In this document: in pieces, positions 1-11,762 of the stretch | Position numbering within the stretch: the stretch's first letter is position 1 | Layout of the letters: every line of letters begins with the position of its first letter | Origin: Anniella stebbinsi | Lineage: Eukaryota; Chordata; Lepidosauria; Squamata; Anniellidae | NCBI GenBank assembly: GCA_029215795.1 | Contig: JARDYH010000002.1 | Span: 367,627,570-367,691,569 of the forward strand | Length of the DNA stretch: 64,000 bases | Direction of reading: 5' to 3' | Notes under the pieces: model-generated | Database searches by the model: none | The model's input: the letters and a program-made list of their open reading frames with translations, nothing else | Told to the model about the DNA's origin: nothing | Translations under genes and position numbers: made by a program

Positions 1-900
1 TTTAATAATGTTTATGAATGGCTATTTAGCATCTGTTCAGCTGCGGTCATCCAGAGTTTTGGATGACACACAGCTCTATTTCTCTTTTTCATCTTCCTTC
101 AAGTGAGGCTGCAGATGTGTTAAATCAGTGCCTGGCTGCGAGGGCTAATAAATTGAAGCTCAGTCCAGACAAGACTGAGATGCTGAGCAGATAGAGGGGG
201 CTCAACCTGTTCTGGATGGGGCTGCACTCCCCTTGAAAGAACAGGTTCTTAGCTTGTGGGTTCTCCTGGAGCCAGCTCTATCACTTGAGGTGCAGGTGGC
301 CTCAATGGCACGGAGTGCCTTCTACCAGCTTTGGTTGGTGGCCCAGCTACGCCCCTATCTGGACAGGGAAAACCTGGCTTCAGTTGTCTATTCTCTGGAA
401 ACCTCCAAGTTAGATGACTGCAATGCGCTCTACATGGGGCTGCCCTTGAAGGCTGTTCAGAAGTTGCAGTTTGTACAAATTGCACTGGAGAGCCTGATAA
501 CATGGACAAGAAGGCCTGAACATATAGCACCGATTCTGGCCCGCTTGCACTGACTGCCTGTATGTTTCTGAGCCCAGTTCAAGATGCTGGTTTTGACCAA
601 TAAAGCTTTACATGGCTCGGGACTGCAATGCCTGATGGGGAATGTCTCTCCCAGCATGAACCTACGTTCAACATCTCAGGCCTTCCTCCAGGTGCCTCCT
701 CCGAGGGAGGCTCGGGAGAGGGCCACAAGGGAGAGTGCCTTCTCAGTGGTGGCCTCTCAATTATGATCTCCCCGCCGAGGCTGGCCTGCCACCAACATTG
801 CTATCTTTTCAGCGACAGGTTAAGACCTTCCACTACTCAGGTTTTGGCAGCATATGATAAGGTTTTTAATGAAGTCTGGGATTTCTTATTACTGATTGTT

Positions 901-940
<40 letters not shown>

Positions 941-1097
941 CTGTGTTCACATGTGTGCTGTCTGTTTATATGTTTGTATGTAAACAGTTTTTAATACAAT
1001 ATTATGTACAGTATTGTATTTTTAAGGCTTTTATTCTTTGTAAACCACCCAGAGAACTTTGGCCATTGTGCTGTATAGAAATGCAAATATTTAAGTG
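1..1097 (+). mobile_element. L2-clade LINE, 3' part (decayed)
   Basis: The + strand keeps the end of an L2-type reverse transcriptase: a remnant of the YADDTQLYF region near 60-110, then LGVLLEPALSLEVQVASMAR-like thumb sequence and a C-terminal AFSV region near 740. It is broken by stops and frameshifts. It ends in an L2-type 3' tail (gtaaaccacccagagaactttgg) near 1040-1097. It is the same subfamily as the copy at 21310-22617. A (GT)n tract lies at 903-938. Confidence 0.8.
903..938. repeat. (GT)n microsatellite
   Basis: About 18 GT units inside the 3' UTR-like part of the L2 fragment. Likely length-polymorphic. Confidence 0.95.
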
Positions 1098-1099
1098 CT

Positions 1100-2180
1100 G
1101 AGCAAAACAGTACAGTCTGAGATCACAATAAAAGGCTGCACAGTACTGTAGACTGAAAACAAGATTTAGTTTTCTGGAAATGCTTGTTGGAACAGGTGCG
1201 TTTTCAGTACGTGCAAAAACCCAGAAGGGTCAACTCTTGTCCTGTGTGCAGCACCTGACTTGCGTTAGTCAGGAGTTCCAGAGAGTGGGCGCTAGGATGC
1301 TGAAGGCCCTGCTCTGAGCCATCGTGGGCCGGAGCTCTGAAATCTGAGGCACCACCAGACAGAGAACCAGGGCGGTGTAGCATTTAGGGCATTGGACTGC
1401 GGCTCATGAGATCTGGGTTCAAGTCCCCACTTTGCCATGAAGCTCACTGGGTGACTTTGGGCCAGTCACTAACTCTCAGCCCAGTATACTTCACAGGGTT
1501 GTTGTGAAGTTAAAATGGAGAGGAGGAGGTCTATGTAAGTCGCCTTGGGTTCCTTGCAAGGTGGGGGGAAGTGGGAAAGAAATGTGTTGTTGTTGTTGTT
1601 GTTATTGTTGTTGTTGTTGTTGCCGGCTTTGTAAGCCAGTTCCAAGGCCTTAACCCTGGCCTGGCATCTCCCTCGGCATGTACATAATGCGCTGGAGGTA
1701 AGCTACTCCTGTTCCCGACCTGGCTTTTGGCATTCTGGACAAATGTCAAGGTCAGCCCCACAAAGTGCCTTGCAGTAATCCAGTTTTGGAGCGACCAGAG
1801 CGTGAGCGCAATAGTCAAGCTATCCCTGGGTAGGCATGGCTGGAGCCATCTGACCCGCTGGAGCCGGTCAAAGGCACTGCTAGCCTCTACGCACACCTGT
1901 GCCTCTGGTGTCCGCACCAGATCAAGGAGCACCCCGAGACAATGTGCCTGCCCCTCCAGAGCGGGTGACAGGAGGGCCACTCGCCCACAGGGGCTCTGCC
2001 AGACCAGGCTCGGACGGCCTTCCCCCAGCCAGCCCACCACTGCCTCTGGACACCGGTCGGAGGCGAGCCCAGCCTCCTCTGATTCAGGCACGGAAGAGAG
2101 GCAGAGCTGGGTGTTCTCAGTGTACTGAAGGCACCTCTTTCTAAATCCCCACATGACCACTCCCAACGACTCCACATCCA
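1100..2180 (-). mobile_element. L2-clade LINE fragment, minus strand, split by a SINE
   Basis: On the minus strand, 2180 to about 1640 reads as degraded L2 RT thumb (LGVLLDLVRTPEAQVCVEAS, then FVGLTLTFVQNAKSQVG, matching the usual LGVLLDPSL and MGLPLK..VQNAA). The remainder (RAFSILAPTLWNS) continues from about 1370 to 1100. The SINE at 1366-1621 sits between the two parts. Confidence 0.65.
1366..1621 (+). mobile_element. tRNA-derived, MIR-like SINE
   Basis: The head resembles a tRNA with a good B box (GGTTCAAGTCC near 1418). A MIR/CORE-type middle follows (CTGGGTGACTTTGGGCCAGT and CAGGGTTGTTGTGAAG), then a tail that resembles the local L2 3' end and a (GTT)n tract at 1587-1621. It probably uses L2 machinery (inference). 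A second copy lies at 38930-39125. Confidence 0.75.
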
Positions 2181-3546
2181 TGTTAAATAGCCAGTGACCT
2201 GTGGCCCCCACAGCCCAGAAGCCTAATATGGCCACAGTCCTGGGAGGGAGTGTGTGTGTATTTGGGCTGCTGGAATCCCTGTGGCCTCCTCCTCCGCTTG
2301 TGGTGAAGGGGCTGCGGAGGCTGTCTTTGGGGGATGCCACCAGACCCCAATAGTGAGGATGCCTGGCGGCTTTTGTCTCCTGGCCCCTGGGAGGGGGCTG
2401 GGTGCTGCTTGCCCCTTCTGATCCCCCCCCCCCGACCTCTCTTCATTGATGCTTTTAGACGGCAGAAGCTGCTCCTCCTCCTCCTCCTCCTCCTCCTCCT
2501 CTTCCTGTTGTCTCTGTCCAGCCCGTCCCTGTTGAGGCTGCACCAATCCCAACCTCCATATCACAGGTTTTTATTCCTTTTTCTCCTCCATTTGCATGCT
2601 AATTGTGGTCTTGGTTGCTGTGGTAGCTCCCCTGAACTGCCTGCAGCTCCTGTCAGACGATGCCTTAACCTCTCAGCTTGGGGAGAGAGATGCCGTTTGT
2701 TTTGTTCTTGCATGCTGGCGTTGCCCACTTGGAAAGGGCTGGGCAGCCACTCAGCACCTGGTCCTCAGCCTTCCCAGTCTGCAAGGCTCTCGGGGAGCAG
2801 GTCCCAAGGGAGACCTGTCTCTCCTGAGCTCCCTGGGAGTTTCTGCCCGAGTGGTGGTGTCTGCAATCAGGTTTTGGATTCTGAAACTTGAAAGTCTACT
2901 CTGAGGAGGCTGAAACCAGGATCTGGAAAAATCTGCCATTGTTGTAAGTTTTGGGTGAGAACTCAGGGGAATCGCCCACTAGTAAATGATGCTGCGCTAG
3001 TGCTGAGCATGATCAGGCAGTGGCGTTACCCTTGTTCACCTGTAGCTATTTGAGGCTCCCTATTTGTCAGTCAGTTTTAGGAACAGTAGGTCTCATTGCA
3101 GCAGGTTTGTGGGAAGCTAAAGCCTCCCACCACCCCATGAGACCCCAGTAGGGATCACTGCCCCAGGGCTGATCAGCTGGGCCGTAGGGAATGTGGGGAA
3201 GGCTCCCAAGGGCCATGGTTGTGCACTCCTGAGCTGAGACCCCCGGTAAGCCAGGGAGCCTTCTGAGTCCCACAGTGCTCGCGTGGGCGCTCAGGAGCAG
3301 CTGTGTCAGTGGCCTTTCCCACCAGCTCCAACAGTTCAATTAATCATGGTATTTTCGTCATGATGTGCCAGAATTGCCACCATCAAGCAGGCTTTAAAAT
3401 TGTGCTAATAAGATAGTTTATTCTTCTGGTTAGTTTTCTTCTTCAACCAATAACATTAACAAAACATGCACTTTGGACCTGATCTTCTGTACTGGATTGG
3501 GAGAAAATGACCTGCAGGCAGAGGGATCAGTAGTGTCTTCTTTGGT
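2181..3546. other. intronic or flanking sequence, no gene recognised
   Basis: Open frames here are low-complexity driven. A C-run lies near 2410 and a (CTC)n tract at 2472-2511, which creates poly-Leu or poly-Glu frames. I see no splice-bounded exon or repeat family that I can name. Confidence 0.5.
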
Positions 3547-3549
3547 ATG

Positions 3550-3904
3550 GGCCTCCTCCACACGGGGCGTTTAATGAGCCTTGAAGGCTCATTATAAATT
3601 TTACCTACACACCAGCGGAGCGCAAAACGGGCGTACAGGCGCGTTATCTCCCCGATAATGCGCATTTTCGAACGCGCGTTAAATAGCGACTTTTATTTTG
3701 CTCCGGCCGTTAAAGCGCATTTTCGCTGTGTGAACAAGCGATTATGCGCATTAACTACCTGGAAAGCGCTTTTTGGGCATCTTTTAATGCGCTTCGCCGC
3801 TTCTCGCCGCCTCCCGTGCAGAGGGATTGTGAGTAAATGCGCCTCCGCGATAATGCGCATAATCGCGGAACCAGGCGCAAAGGCGCATTCTTGTGGAGGG
3901 GGCC
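3550..3904. mobile_element. CpG-rich MITE with 3-bp target duplication
   Basis: A 355 bp unit with inverted ends GGCCTCCTCCACA and (reversed) GGCCCCCTCCACA, 12 of 13 matching. It is flanked directly by ATG at 3547-3549 and ATG at 3905-3907. The interior repeats gcgcatt and gataatgcgc in both orientations and is very CpG-rich for this window. The structure suits a short PIF/Harbinger-like or other cut-and-paste non-autonomous element. No transposase frame is present. Confidence 0.75.
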
Positions 3905-4009
3905 ATGGACAGATCATTCTCTGATCAGTTTTGACCTTTAGGCCACCTGTAACCTCTGCAAGGGTCGGGGTCTAACCCCAGAGCCTGATGAATCTGGCTA
4001 GATTTTTGA

Positions 4010-5625
4010 GGTCTAATTGAGAGGTAGTGAGGTCCTCGTACCTTTGAAAGAAGCTGTGGTGAGGCCCTTGATGAAGAAACCAAATGTAGATCATATGGTT
4101 TCGGATAACTACTGCCCTGGGTCAAATTTACCATTCTTGGGCAAGGTGACCTCAGAAATCCAAGCCATTTTGGATGAAACTAATTATCTAAATCCATTCT
4201 AATAAGTATTCGGGCCTGGTTTGGGGACAGAATCATCCTTGGTCATCTTGGTTGATGATTTACATCGATGAATGGAGGGGGGGGGGGGCGTGCAACCCTG
4301 TTAGTTTTTCTGGATTTCTCAGCAGCTTTTGGTACCATCGACTACAGTATCCTTCTGGATTGTTTATGTGGATTGGGTTTGGGAGGCACGGCTTTGAAGT
4401 GGTTCCAGTCCTTCCTGAAGGAGCAGTCTCAGAAAGTGGTGCTGTTTTACCCCCTGGCCGTTAGCCTATGGGTTGCCGCAAGGTTCTAGTTTGTCCCCCG
4501 TGCTTTTTAACATCTCCATGAAACCACTTGGGGAAGTTATCCGGAGGTTTGAACTGAAATGTCATCAGTATGCGGATGATACTCAGCTCTATCTCATTTC
4601 CATCTGCACATTCCAGGGAGGCTGTGAAACTCTTGAACCAGGGTCTGGAGGCTGTTTTGGGATGGCTGAGGATGAACAAGCTGAAACTTAATCCAGACAA
4701 GACTGAGGTCCTGTGGATTGGGAAACTGACTACTTTGGATGGATGTCTACAACTGGTCTTAAATGGGGTTACTTTCCCCTTAAAAGACCAAGTGCACAGC
4801 CTGGGGGTCCTCCTGGACTCAGAGCAAATTGGGGAAGCCCAGGTGGCTGCAATGGCCCTGGAATGTATTTTACCAGGTTATGCTGGTACGCCAGGTGCGG
4901 CCCTATCTAGAGAGAACAGACCTTGTAGTTATCCACGCACTAGTGACTTCCAGGCTGGACTACACTCATTCACTCTATATGGGGGCTGCCTTTGAAGACG
5001 GTTCAGAAACTTCAGCTGGTGCAGAATAAGGCCTCCTGTGTGTTGATGGGTGTGAGGCAATTTGATCACATAGTGTTATACTGCATCAGCTGCACTGGAT
5101 ATCGGTATGTTTTTGAGCCTGATTCAGTGTGCTGGTTTTGACCTTTAAAGCCCTAAACGAGTTGGGACCAAGTTACTTGAAGGACTACCTCCACCTGTAT
5201 CAGCCTGTCTGCACTTTAAGATCAGAAAGAGAGACCCTTCTCATTTGCCCACTCATGAAAGCAGTGAGGAGGGTGACCACGCATGAGAGGGCCTTCTCTG
5301 CAGTGGCCCCACACCTTTGGGACAAGTTGCCATAGGAGGTCCCCCGTGCTCCATCATTGCAGGCACTTAAGAAGGCCTTGCAAATACATTATTTCCTTTG
5401 GCCGTCTCTCTTGATATGACTGCTTGTCTTGCTATTATTGCCTTGGTTCTTGCTGCTGGTGGTTTTATTGTTGGCTTTTATTGCTGCTTTTATTGCTATT
5501 TTACTGTGTTTCTGTTTTTTATCACTTTTAACATTTAAACTGTTTTTATGTATTTTAATGTTGTAAGCTGCCTTGGGAGGGCTTCTTCCCTGAAAGGCGG
5601 CCAAGAAATATAATAAAAACCGTCA
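4010..5625 (+). mobile_element. L2-clade LINE, RT and 3' end, decayed
   Basis: Frames on the + strand read KEAVVRPLMKKPNVDHMVSD, then DFSAAFGTIDYSILLDCL, LFNISMKPLGEVIR, HQYADDTQLYL and LNPDKTEVLWIG. This is an L2 reverse transcriptase interrupted by several frameshifts, including a G-run near 4277. It ends with an L2 tail (gtaagctgccttgggagggc ... aagaaatataataaaa) near 5570-5625. The YADD motif survives. Confidence 0.85.
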
Positions 5626-5635
5626 CTGATGGGAG

Positions 5636-5835
5636 GACGTTCACCCAGGGAGGGGCCATCACTCAGTGTAATAGAGCCCAGGCTTTGTATGCAGAAGGTC
5701 CAGGCTCGATCTGAGGCTTCTCCAAGTCGGGCAAGGAAACCCTGGAAAACTGCCGCTGCCAGTCAGGGTCGACAGTAGTGGGCTAGATGGGCCAATGGTC
5801 TTGACTCAGGCTAAGGCAGCTTCCTCCGTTCCCTC
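5636..5835 (+). mobile_element. tRNA-derived SINE (second family)
   Basis: The layout fits a squamate tRNA SINE: a tRNA-like head (tttgtatgcagaaggtccaggctcgatctg, a degraded B box), then ctgccgctgccagtcagggt, gggctagatgggccaatggt and aaggcagcttcc. A related minus-strand piece lies at 28845-28950. Confidence 0.6.
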
Positions 5836-6540
5836 TGTTCAGCCCTGTATTGATGGCCTGATCCTTCGCATGAGATGTCCAATGAGTGGATTCCCCAGTT
5901 GATGACCCAGCCATGGACGTTGCCCAGGCTGAAACGCCCATGTGACCTGATGCATTGCCTGCCCTCCTCTCCTTCCTCAGGGCAGCAAGACAGTGCTGGG
6001 GAAAGCCTTTCTCCACTCCTCCCATGTCAGAACGCATGGAGAACCTTTATCGCTAGTGCGGTGATCGTGCCTTTCTCTTTCAGCCCCTGGCCCCAACGTC
6101 CATTATTGTCACGTCCAGCTATAATGTCAGGGCTTCTGAACCCTCCCGCTGAGTCATGAGGCAACAGAGGCTCGCTGGGCAGTCCACAAACTCTCTTATT
6201 TGGTAAATAGCACCTTTTCACACCTGTAGTGACTACAAAGACTGGGAGCTGTCCTCTGGCTCTAATTAGCTAAATAGGGCTTTTGTTAAGGGAGCTCCTG
6301 AGAACAGGGCAGTTGCCTTTCAATGAATGCATGTGGGGTTCCCACTGTGCTCAGCAGGCCTTTTCTGGGTTCCTCCCTTCAGGGAGGATCCTCCCTACCC
6401 AACTCAGTGGCAGGTTCTGACATCTGTCAATTCCGGCACTTCCTCCCCTTCCGACAGAGGCCAAATTCCCATGGGGAAGACGATCTCTGATCCTGGCTCT
6501 CCTGCTTGATAAGCTCCATGGAAGGTTCTTCACTGATGCA
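5836..6540. other. intronic or flanking sequence, nothing recognised
   Basis: No exon or classified repeat seen. The next base begins a CR1 3' end. Confidence 0.4.
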
Positions 6541-9500
6541 TAGAATCATAGAATAGTAGAGTTGAAAGGGGCCTATAAGGCCATCAAGTCCAACCCCCTG
6601 CTCAATGCAGGAATCCACCTTAAAGCATCCCTGACAGATGGCTGTCCAGCTGCCTCTTGAATGCCTCTAGTGTGGGAGAGCCCACCACCTCCCTAGGTAA
6701 TTGGTTCCACTGTCGTACTGCTCTAACAGTCAGGAAGTTTTTCCTGATGTCTAGTACAATTTGGAATACTTTTATTAATACAGCCCAAAATAGCATTTGC
6801 TTTTTTTGCAGCCACATCACATAGTTGGCTCATATTCAGCTTGTGATCTACAACAATCCCAAGATCCTTCTTGCTTGTAGTATTGTTGAGCCAAGTCTCC
6901 TCCATCTTGTAACTGCATTAGGTGTTCCTTGACCATTTGTTTTATCAATCTCAAACTGCAATCCTGCCCCTTCAGTTTGTACTTCACTTTTTCCAAGGGG
7001 GTCATAGACCCGCTTTTGAGAGAAGACTGAGCCAAAGTAGGAATTGAGCACTTTGGCCTTTTCTTTGTCATCTGTTATCAATTTGCCATCTTCATGAAGC
7101 AGTTGAACCACCCTTTCTTTCCTCTGTCTTTTACTATTCACGTATCTGAAGAAAGCCTTTTTATTGCTTTTAGCATCCCTCGCTAGCCTCAGCTCCTTCT
7201 CAGCTTTAGCCTTCCTGATACTATTCCAGCACTTCTGTGCTACTTGTTTGTACTCTTCTTTTGTAGCCTGGCCTTCCTTCAACTTCCTATATGTATCCTT
7301 TTTTATTTTCAGGTCATCTCTAAGCTTTTTGTAGAGCCACATTGGTTTCTTCTGTTATCTTCTATCTTTTTTCCTTGTTGGAATTGTTTGTATTTGTGCC
7401 TTTAAGTTTTCCTGTTTTAAAAATGCCCATCCATCTTGAACTCCTTCTCATTAGGGTCACTTGCCATGGGACCTTACTTATCATAATTCTGAGTTTATTA
7501 AAATCGGCTTTCCTGAAATCCAGAGTACGAGTATAGCTACACTCAGCTTTTGCTTCCTTTGAAATCAAGAACTCAAGCAGGATGTGGTCACTTTCCCCCA
7601 GAGTTCCCCTAACTGCCACTTTCTCCATTAAGCCATCCCTGTTGGTCAATATCAAGTCAAGGATAGCTGTTCCTCTAGTTCCTTCCTCTGCTTTCTGTAG
7701 GAGAAAGTTATCAGCCACACATGTTAGGAATTTCTTGGTGATGCCACTTTTGGCAGAATTTGTCTCCCAACAGATATCGGGGTAATTGAAGTCCCCCACT
7801 AATACTACAACAAATGTCCTTGAAAAACTGGCAATTTGCTTCTCAAAAGTTTTGTCCTCATCTTCTCCTTGATTGGGTGCTCCTTTTATTCCTTTCCCCA
7901 TGTATTTTAATCCAGATGCTCTCGATGAGGCTCCCAGGCTCATCCTCTTGTATTTCTGTGCAGGAATAAGTATTTTTAACATATAGTGTGACTCCACCTC
8001 CCTTTCTATTTCTTCTGTTCATTTTGAACAAGTTATATCCTTCAGTTGCTATATTCCAGTCATGGGAGTCATCACCCCACCAAGTTTCAGTTATACCTCT
8101 CAAGTCGTATTTGCCTTCATGTATGAAGAGTTCAAGTTCATTCTGTTTCCTTCCCATACTCTGGGCATTCGTATATAGACATTGAAGCCCCATATGTGCT
8201 TTGCAGTCTGGCTTCTTTCCTACATTGTTGTGAACACTGTTTTGGGGCACTATTGGAGCTGTTCTCTCTGTTATGGTTCATAAGCCTTCATCTGTTGTTG
8301 CCTCAAGGTTTATGTCTCCCGACCCCATAGGATTCAGTTTAAAGCCCTCCTGATGAGGTTCTTCATGCTGTGGCCGAACACATTCTTCCCAGCCCTTGTG
8401 AGGTGCAACCCGTCCCCTGCCAGCAGTCCATCTTCCAAGTAGCATAGCCTGTGGTCCCAGAATCCGAATCCCTCACTTCAGAACCACCTTCGTAGCCAGC
8501 CGTTCACCCGGAGTATTTTTCTTTCCCTTTTTATTCCTCTTCCAAGAACTGGGAGGATGGATGAGAAAACTATCTGGGCCCCAAAGTTCTTGAGATTCCT
8601 TCCCAGAGCTTCAAAGTTTGATGCAATTTCTTCGTAGCTCTGCTTGGCAATATCATTTGTTCCCACATGGATGAGAAGAAAAGGATATGTGTCAGTGGGC
8701 TTGATGAGCTTTGACAACCCTTCAGTCACATCTCTAATCTGTGCTCCAGGGAGACAGCACACCTGGCGAGTCCATGGGTCTTCGCGACATACTTGGGTTT
8801 CAGTCCCATGCAGCAGGGAGTTTCCCACAACGACTACTCTTCTCTTCTTCTTGGTCAATTGACCTTCTTGCTCCTGTAATTCTTCCTCTGCAGGCTGTCC
8901 TCCAGTCTCATCCTCCAGTAGCTGAAAGTGGTTGCATAACTCTAATGGTTCCACTGGTGCAGAGTGTCTTCTAGGTCTTCTGCTACTGTCACCCTCTTCC
9001 AAGGAGTTCCCTCTTCGTTGGCTTTCCTCATCTCAGCATTCCCCACTTCTGCTTCATCTTGCTATTGCTCTTCAATCTCTTGTGCTTCTTGTTGCTGTTG
9101 CAGTTCCACTGTTCCGTCTAAGAACTCTTCACCTTCTCTTATTCCTTGGAGGGTGGTGGACACTCGCCACTCAAGTACTCTCACTTTTTCTTCCAATAGT
9201 GCAACCAGCTTGCACTTGTTGCAGGTGTACGCCATGTTAATCTCAGGCAGGAACACGAACATTGCACACACGTTGCAGGTCACCACCGCTAGAGACTTCT
9301 TTCCATCTATAGTCTCTATTTCTGTTTTGTTTCTGCCTTCCGATTGTGTTGGAATTTTGTTAAGGACCTTCCCCTTGACCTCCCCTGCCGAACTCCCCCT
9401 GACAAACTCTTGTTTGCTCTCCCTGTTTACTCGCTCCGATCGCTCTCTCTCTCTCTGGGAGCTCTCTTCCTTATATTCCTTCTTGTCCAGCTGGGGCAGC

Positions 9501-9550
9501 TTCCTCTTCTCTTCTCTGAGTGGAAGGCCTATTGAACTCAGCAACAGGTG
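6541..9550 (-). mobile_element. CR1 LINE with ORF1 and endonuclease, RT core deleted
   Basis: Read on the minus strand. ORF1 N-part at 9544-9062 has the Cys-rich CNVC..YTCNKCKLVALLEEKVR motif. The esterase-like part at 9002-8478 has VVVVGNSLLHGTE and HVGTNDIA. The endonuclease follows at 8250-7362 (ITETWWGDDSHDW, GDFNYPDICW, SDHILLEFLI), then the linker to about 6930. The sequence then jumps at about 6905 to the RT thumb (KKDLGIVVDHKLN) and again at about 6760 to the C-terminus (RKNFLTVRAVRQWNQLPREV) and the 3' end with tagaatcatagaatag at 6541. The catalytic RT palm is missing. Confidence 0.88.
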
Positions 9551-11708
9551 ACACCTAGATCATGCCTGTAAGTTCAAGACTCACACCCGAAGCCCTGGAA
9601 AAGGTCCCAATGCCAATGTTAGCTGGCCGATCCTTCCAGTGATCATTCTTTTGGGGGGCGGGAACCCAAACACCAGATGGCCCTTTCCCTTCCACTTGAT
9701 ATGGACAAGAGTCCTGTTGAAAACGGGGCCAGGCAGAGAGTGGCTCTCTTGACTTTTGGCACCCATTTAATAAGGAGGTATTGTGAGGCCTTGCACCAAC
9801 CACATCACCACTTCTGCTCAACTTCCCTTCCTCTCTTTGAGTCCCCATGAGTTACAGCTCCCTCCCCCCACCCTCCAGAAGAGGAGGTCACTGGGTTGCT
9901 CCAGAAAGGGGCCATCGAACCGATTGATCCTCTGAAGAGCGGCAAGCGTTTCATCCCCCATAATTCTAGATGGGTCTCTTAATTCCTTCATCCGGCCAAA
10001 GACCTTCCAAAAGGTGACTTTGACTGCCATTCTCCCTCTGCTTCAAGAGTTCATTTCTGCGGACTGTAAGGACACTTAAGTCATTATGTGTCCTTTGATG
10101 AACATGGTTTTTTTTTAACTCACCAACAACCCCAAGTGCCCAAGTCCAGATGTCACAGTAACAACCTATGAATATGGAATCTCTAGGTTGTTGCAGGAAA
10201 CCCCAAGTGGCTTGTGTGCGGTGCACATCCCTGCAATTTGTGAGTGAATTAACCCACAATTGCACATACGAACAAGACCAATATCTATTTCAGCAGATTT
10301 GTTTCTTGATGCTGTCTTTTTATCTTTTGTGTTTTATTTAAGGATTTTTAAACTCCGAGTATTTTAGAATATTGTGAAATCTGCTTTGGGTTGTGTAAGG
10401 AAAAGCTTGTTTATTTCAGGTGGCTTTCTCCTTAAGAATGTATTGTGTCTGCTGTTGTGACATCATTTAAAAATTGTTTTCGTTCATGTGTAATAATTGT
10501 GTTCCTAATCTATGCATTGCTTTTAAATTGCTGCTCAAATTGTGGTTTTATTTAAAATAGGAGTGTGTGTTTTATGATTGTTTTAAGGAAAGTGCCTTAT
10601 GAGGGTTTTGCCCTTAAAGGCAAGCTGGAGGTGAAGCATAAGCAAACAAATTGTGTAAAGAGGTGGGTTTAGAGCTGCCCTCTGAGTCTTGCAGAGCATC
10701 GCAAGGGTTCCACGGTCCTTTTCGGGCATGCCAGGTCTTCCCACAGGTGTAACTTTGCAGAGGGCACGTGCACTTAGCCATGCCACAAGATCCTGGATTT
10801 GGTCAGACCTCCATGAGTTGGGTTTGATGTACCTTCGCCCTGTGCAAACACCGGTGGGACCATGGATAGGGCAGGCCCTCCCAGGGAGATGGGAGCCTCC
10901 TAAGCCCGACCATAGCCAGTGTCCTTGAGCTGGCCTGTTCTTGATCCCTGGGCTTTCCCCATCTGATCTTGTGACTGACCAGTGTTGGCCTGTTTCTCCA
11001 GCAGAGTTGTGCTGATCTAGTCAGAGGACGCCTGGGACAAACCCCAAACGTTTGTCACCTCCAGGCCCAAGCTCTATGCTACATCAAAGCTGTCACGTCT
11101 TTCTTCCTCTACAATGAGAGCAGCAGTCCTAATCGGGACTCTACCCTGAGATTTCCATCCTTTGCCTCGTGTTGTGGCCCCAGATCAGGGGAACTGCGCC
11201 TGTAATTTTCATTGCCAAAATTGGAACACTCTTTTGCAGTGAAGAGTCCAGGCATGCCCATCCCCTGCACATCCCAATGGAAGGGCACAGTCCCTCTATG
11301 TCCAGCACCAGGGACCAATCTGGATCGGAACCTCTGCACTTCCTTGAGAATAAGAAAGGAAGGAAGCTATAGCTGCATCTTCAAAGTGACGTGCAGAGTG
11401 CTAAAGCATCCACAGGTTAAGCAAGGTTCTTGGAGACAATCAGCAAAGCCAGGGGGCACCACTGGGCCATTGGCACAGGTTGCAGTTCAGTCATGGAGAC
11501 TCTGTTGGACTCTGAAGTCCTCAGTGGCTTCTTCCATCCAGCGAAGCCTGCTAGTCTGCCAGGTCAGGCCGCACGGCTGCAGGTCCTTCAAAGCAGCGAT
11601 TGTCCATTTAAAATGAGCGGCAGTTTACAGCCCCAACAAGACCCTCAGGCGCGTGGCTTTCCTTCTGATGCCTCTCCTAATGTGGGCCATTGTGTTTTGA
11701 CTTCAAAG
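9551..11708. other. intron upstream of first visible DLG1 exon
   Basis: AT-rich from about 10270 to 10620, otherwise mixed composition. I found no exon of the DLG1 N-terminal region here. No repeat could be named with confidence. Confidence 0.4.
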
Positions 11709-11762
11709 GCAAATCCCCCTCCTGTCGTGGTGAACACAGAAACCTCGGAGACGCCGACTTAC
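11709..11762 (+). CDS. DLG1: DLG1 exon: linker before PDZ1 (ANPPPVVVNTETSETPTY)
   Basis: This 54 nt exon encodes 18 whole codons, phase 0 at both ends. The acceptor is ttcaaag and the donor is gtgagt. The residues ANPPPVVVNTETSETPTY closely match the SAP97 segment just before PDZ1. The exon is symmetric, so skipping it would keep the frame. The polypyrimidine tract is weak, which would suit regulated inclusion (inference). The next exon upstream was not found. Confidence 0.85.

Noticed and set aside
1400..1440. tRNA gene
   Set aside because: The B-box-like sequence belongs to a SINE head; the rest of the cloverleaf is not preserved and MIR-like sequence follows.
1531..2340. 269-codon minus-strand frame as a host gene
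   Set aside because: Part of it matches degraded L2 RT and part is a translated (GTT)n and SINE tail.
2334..2891. 185-codon + frame with poly-Leu as a membrane protein
   Set aside because: The Leu run is a translated (CTC)n microsatellite.
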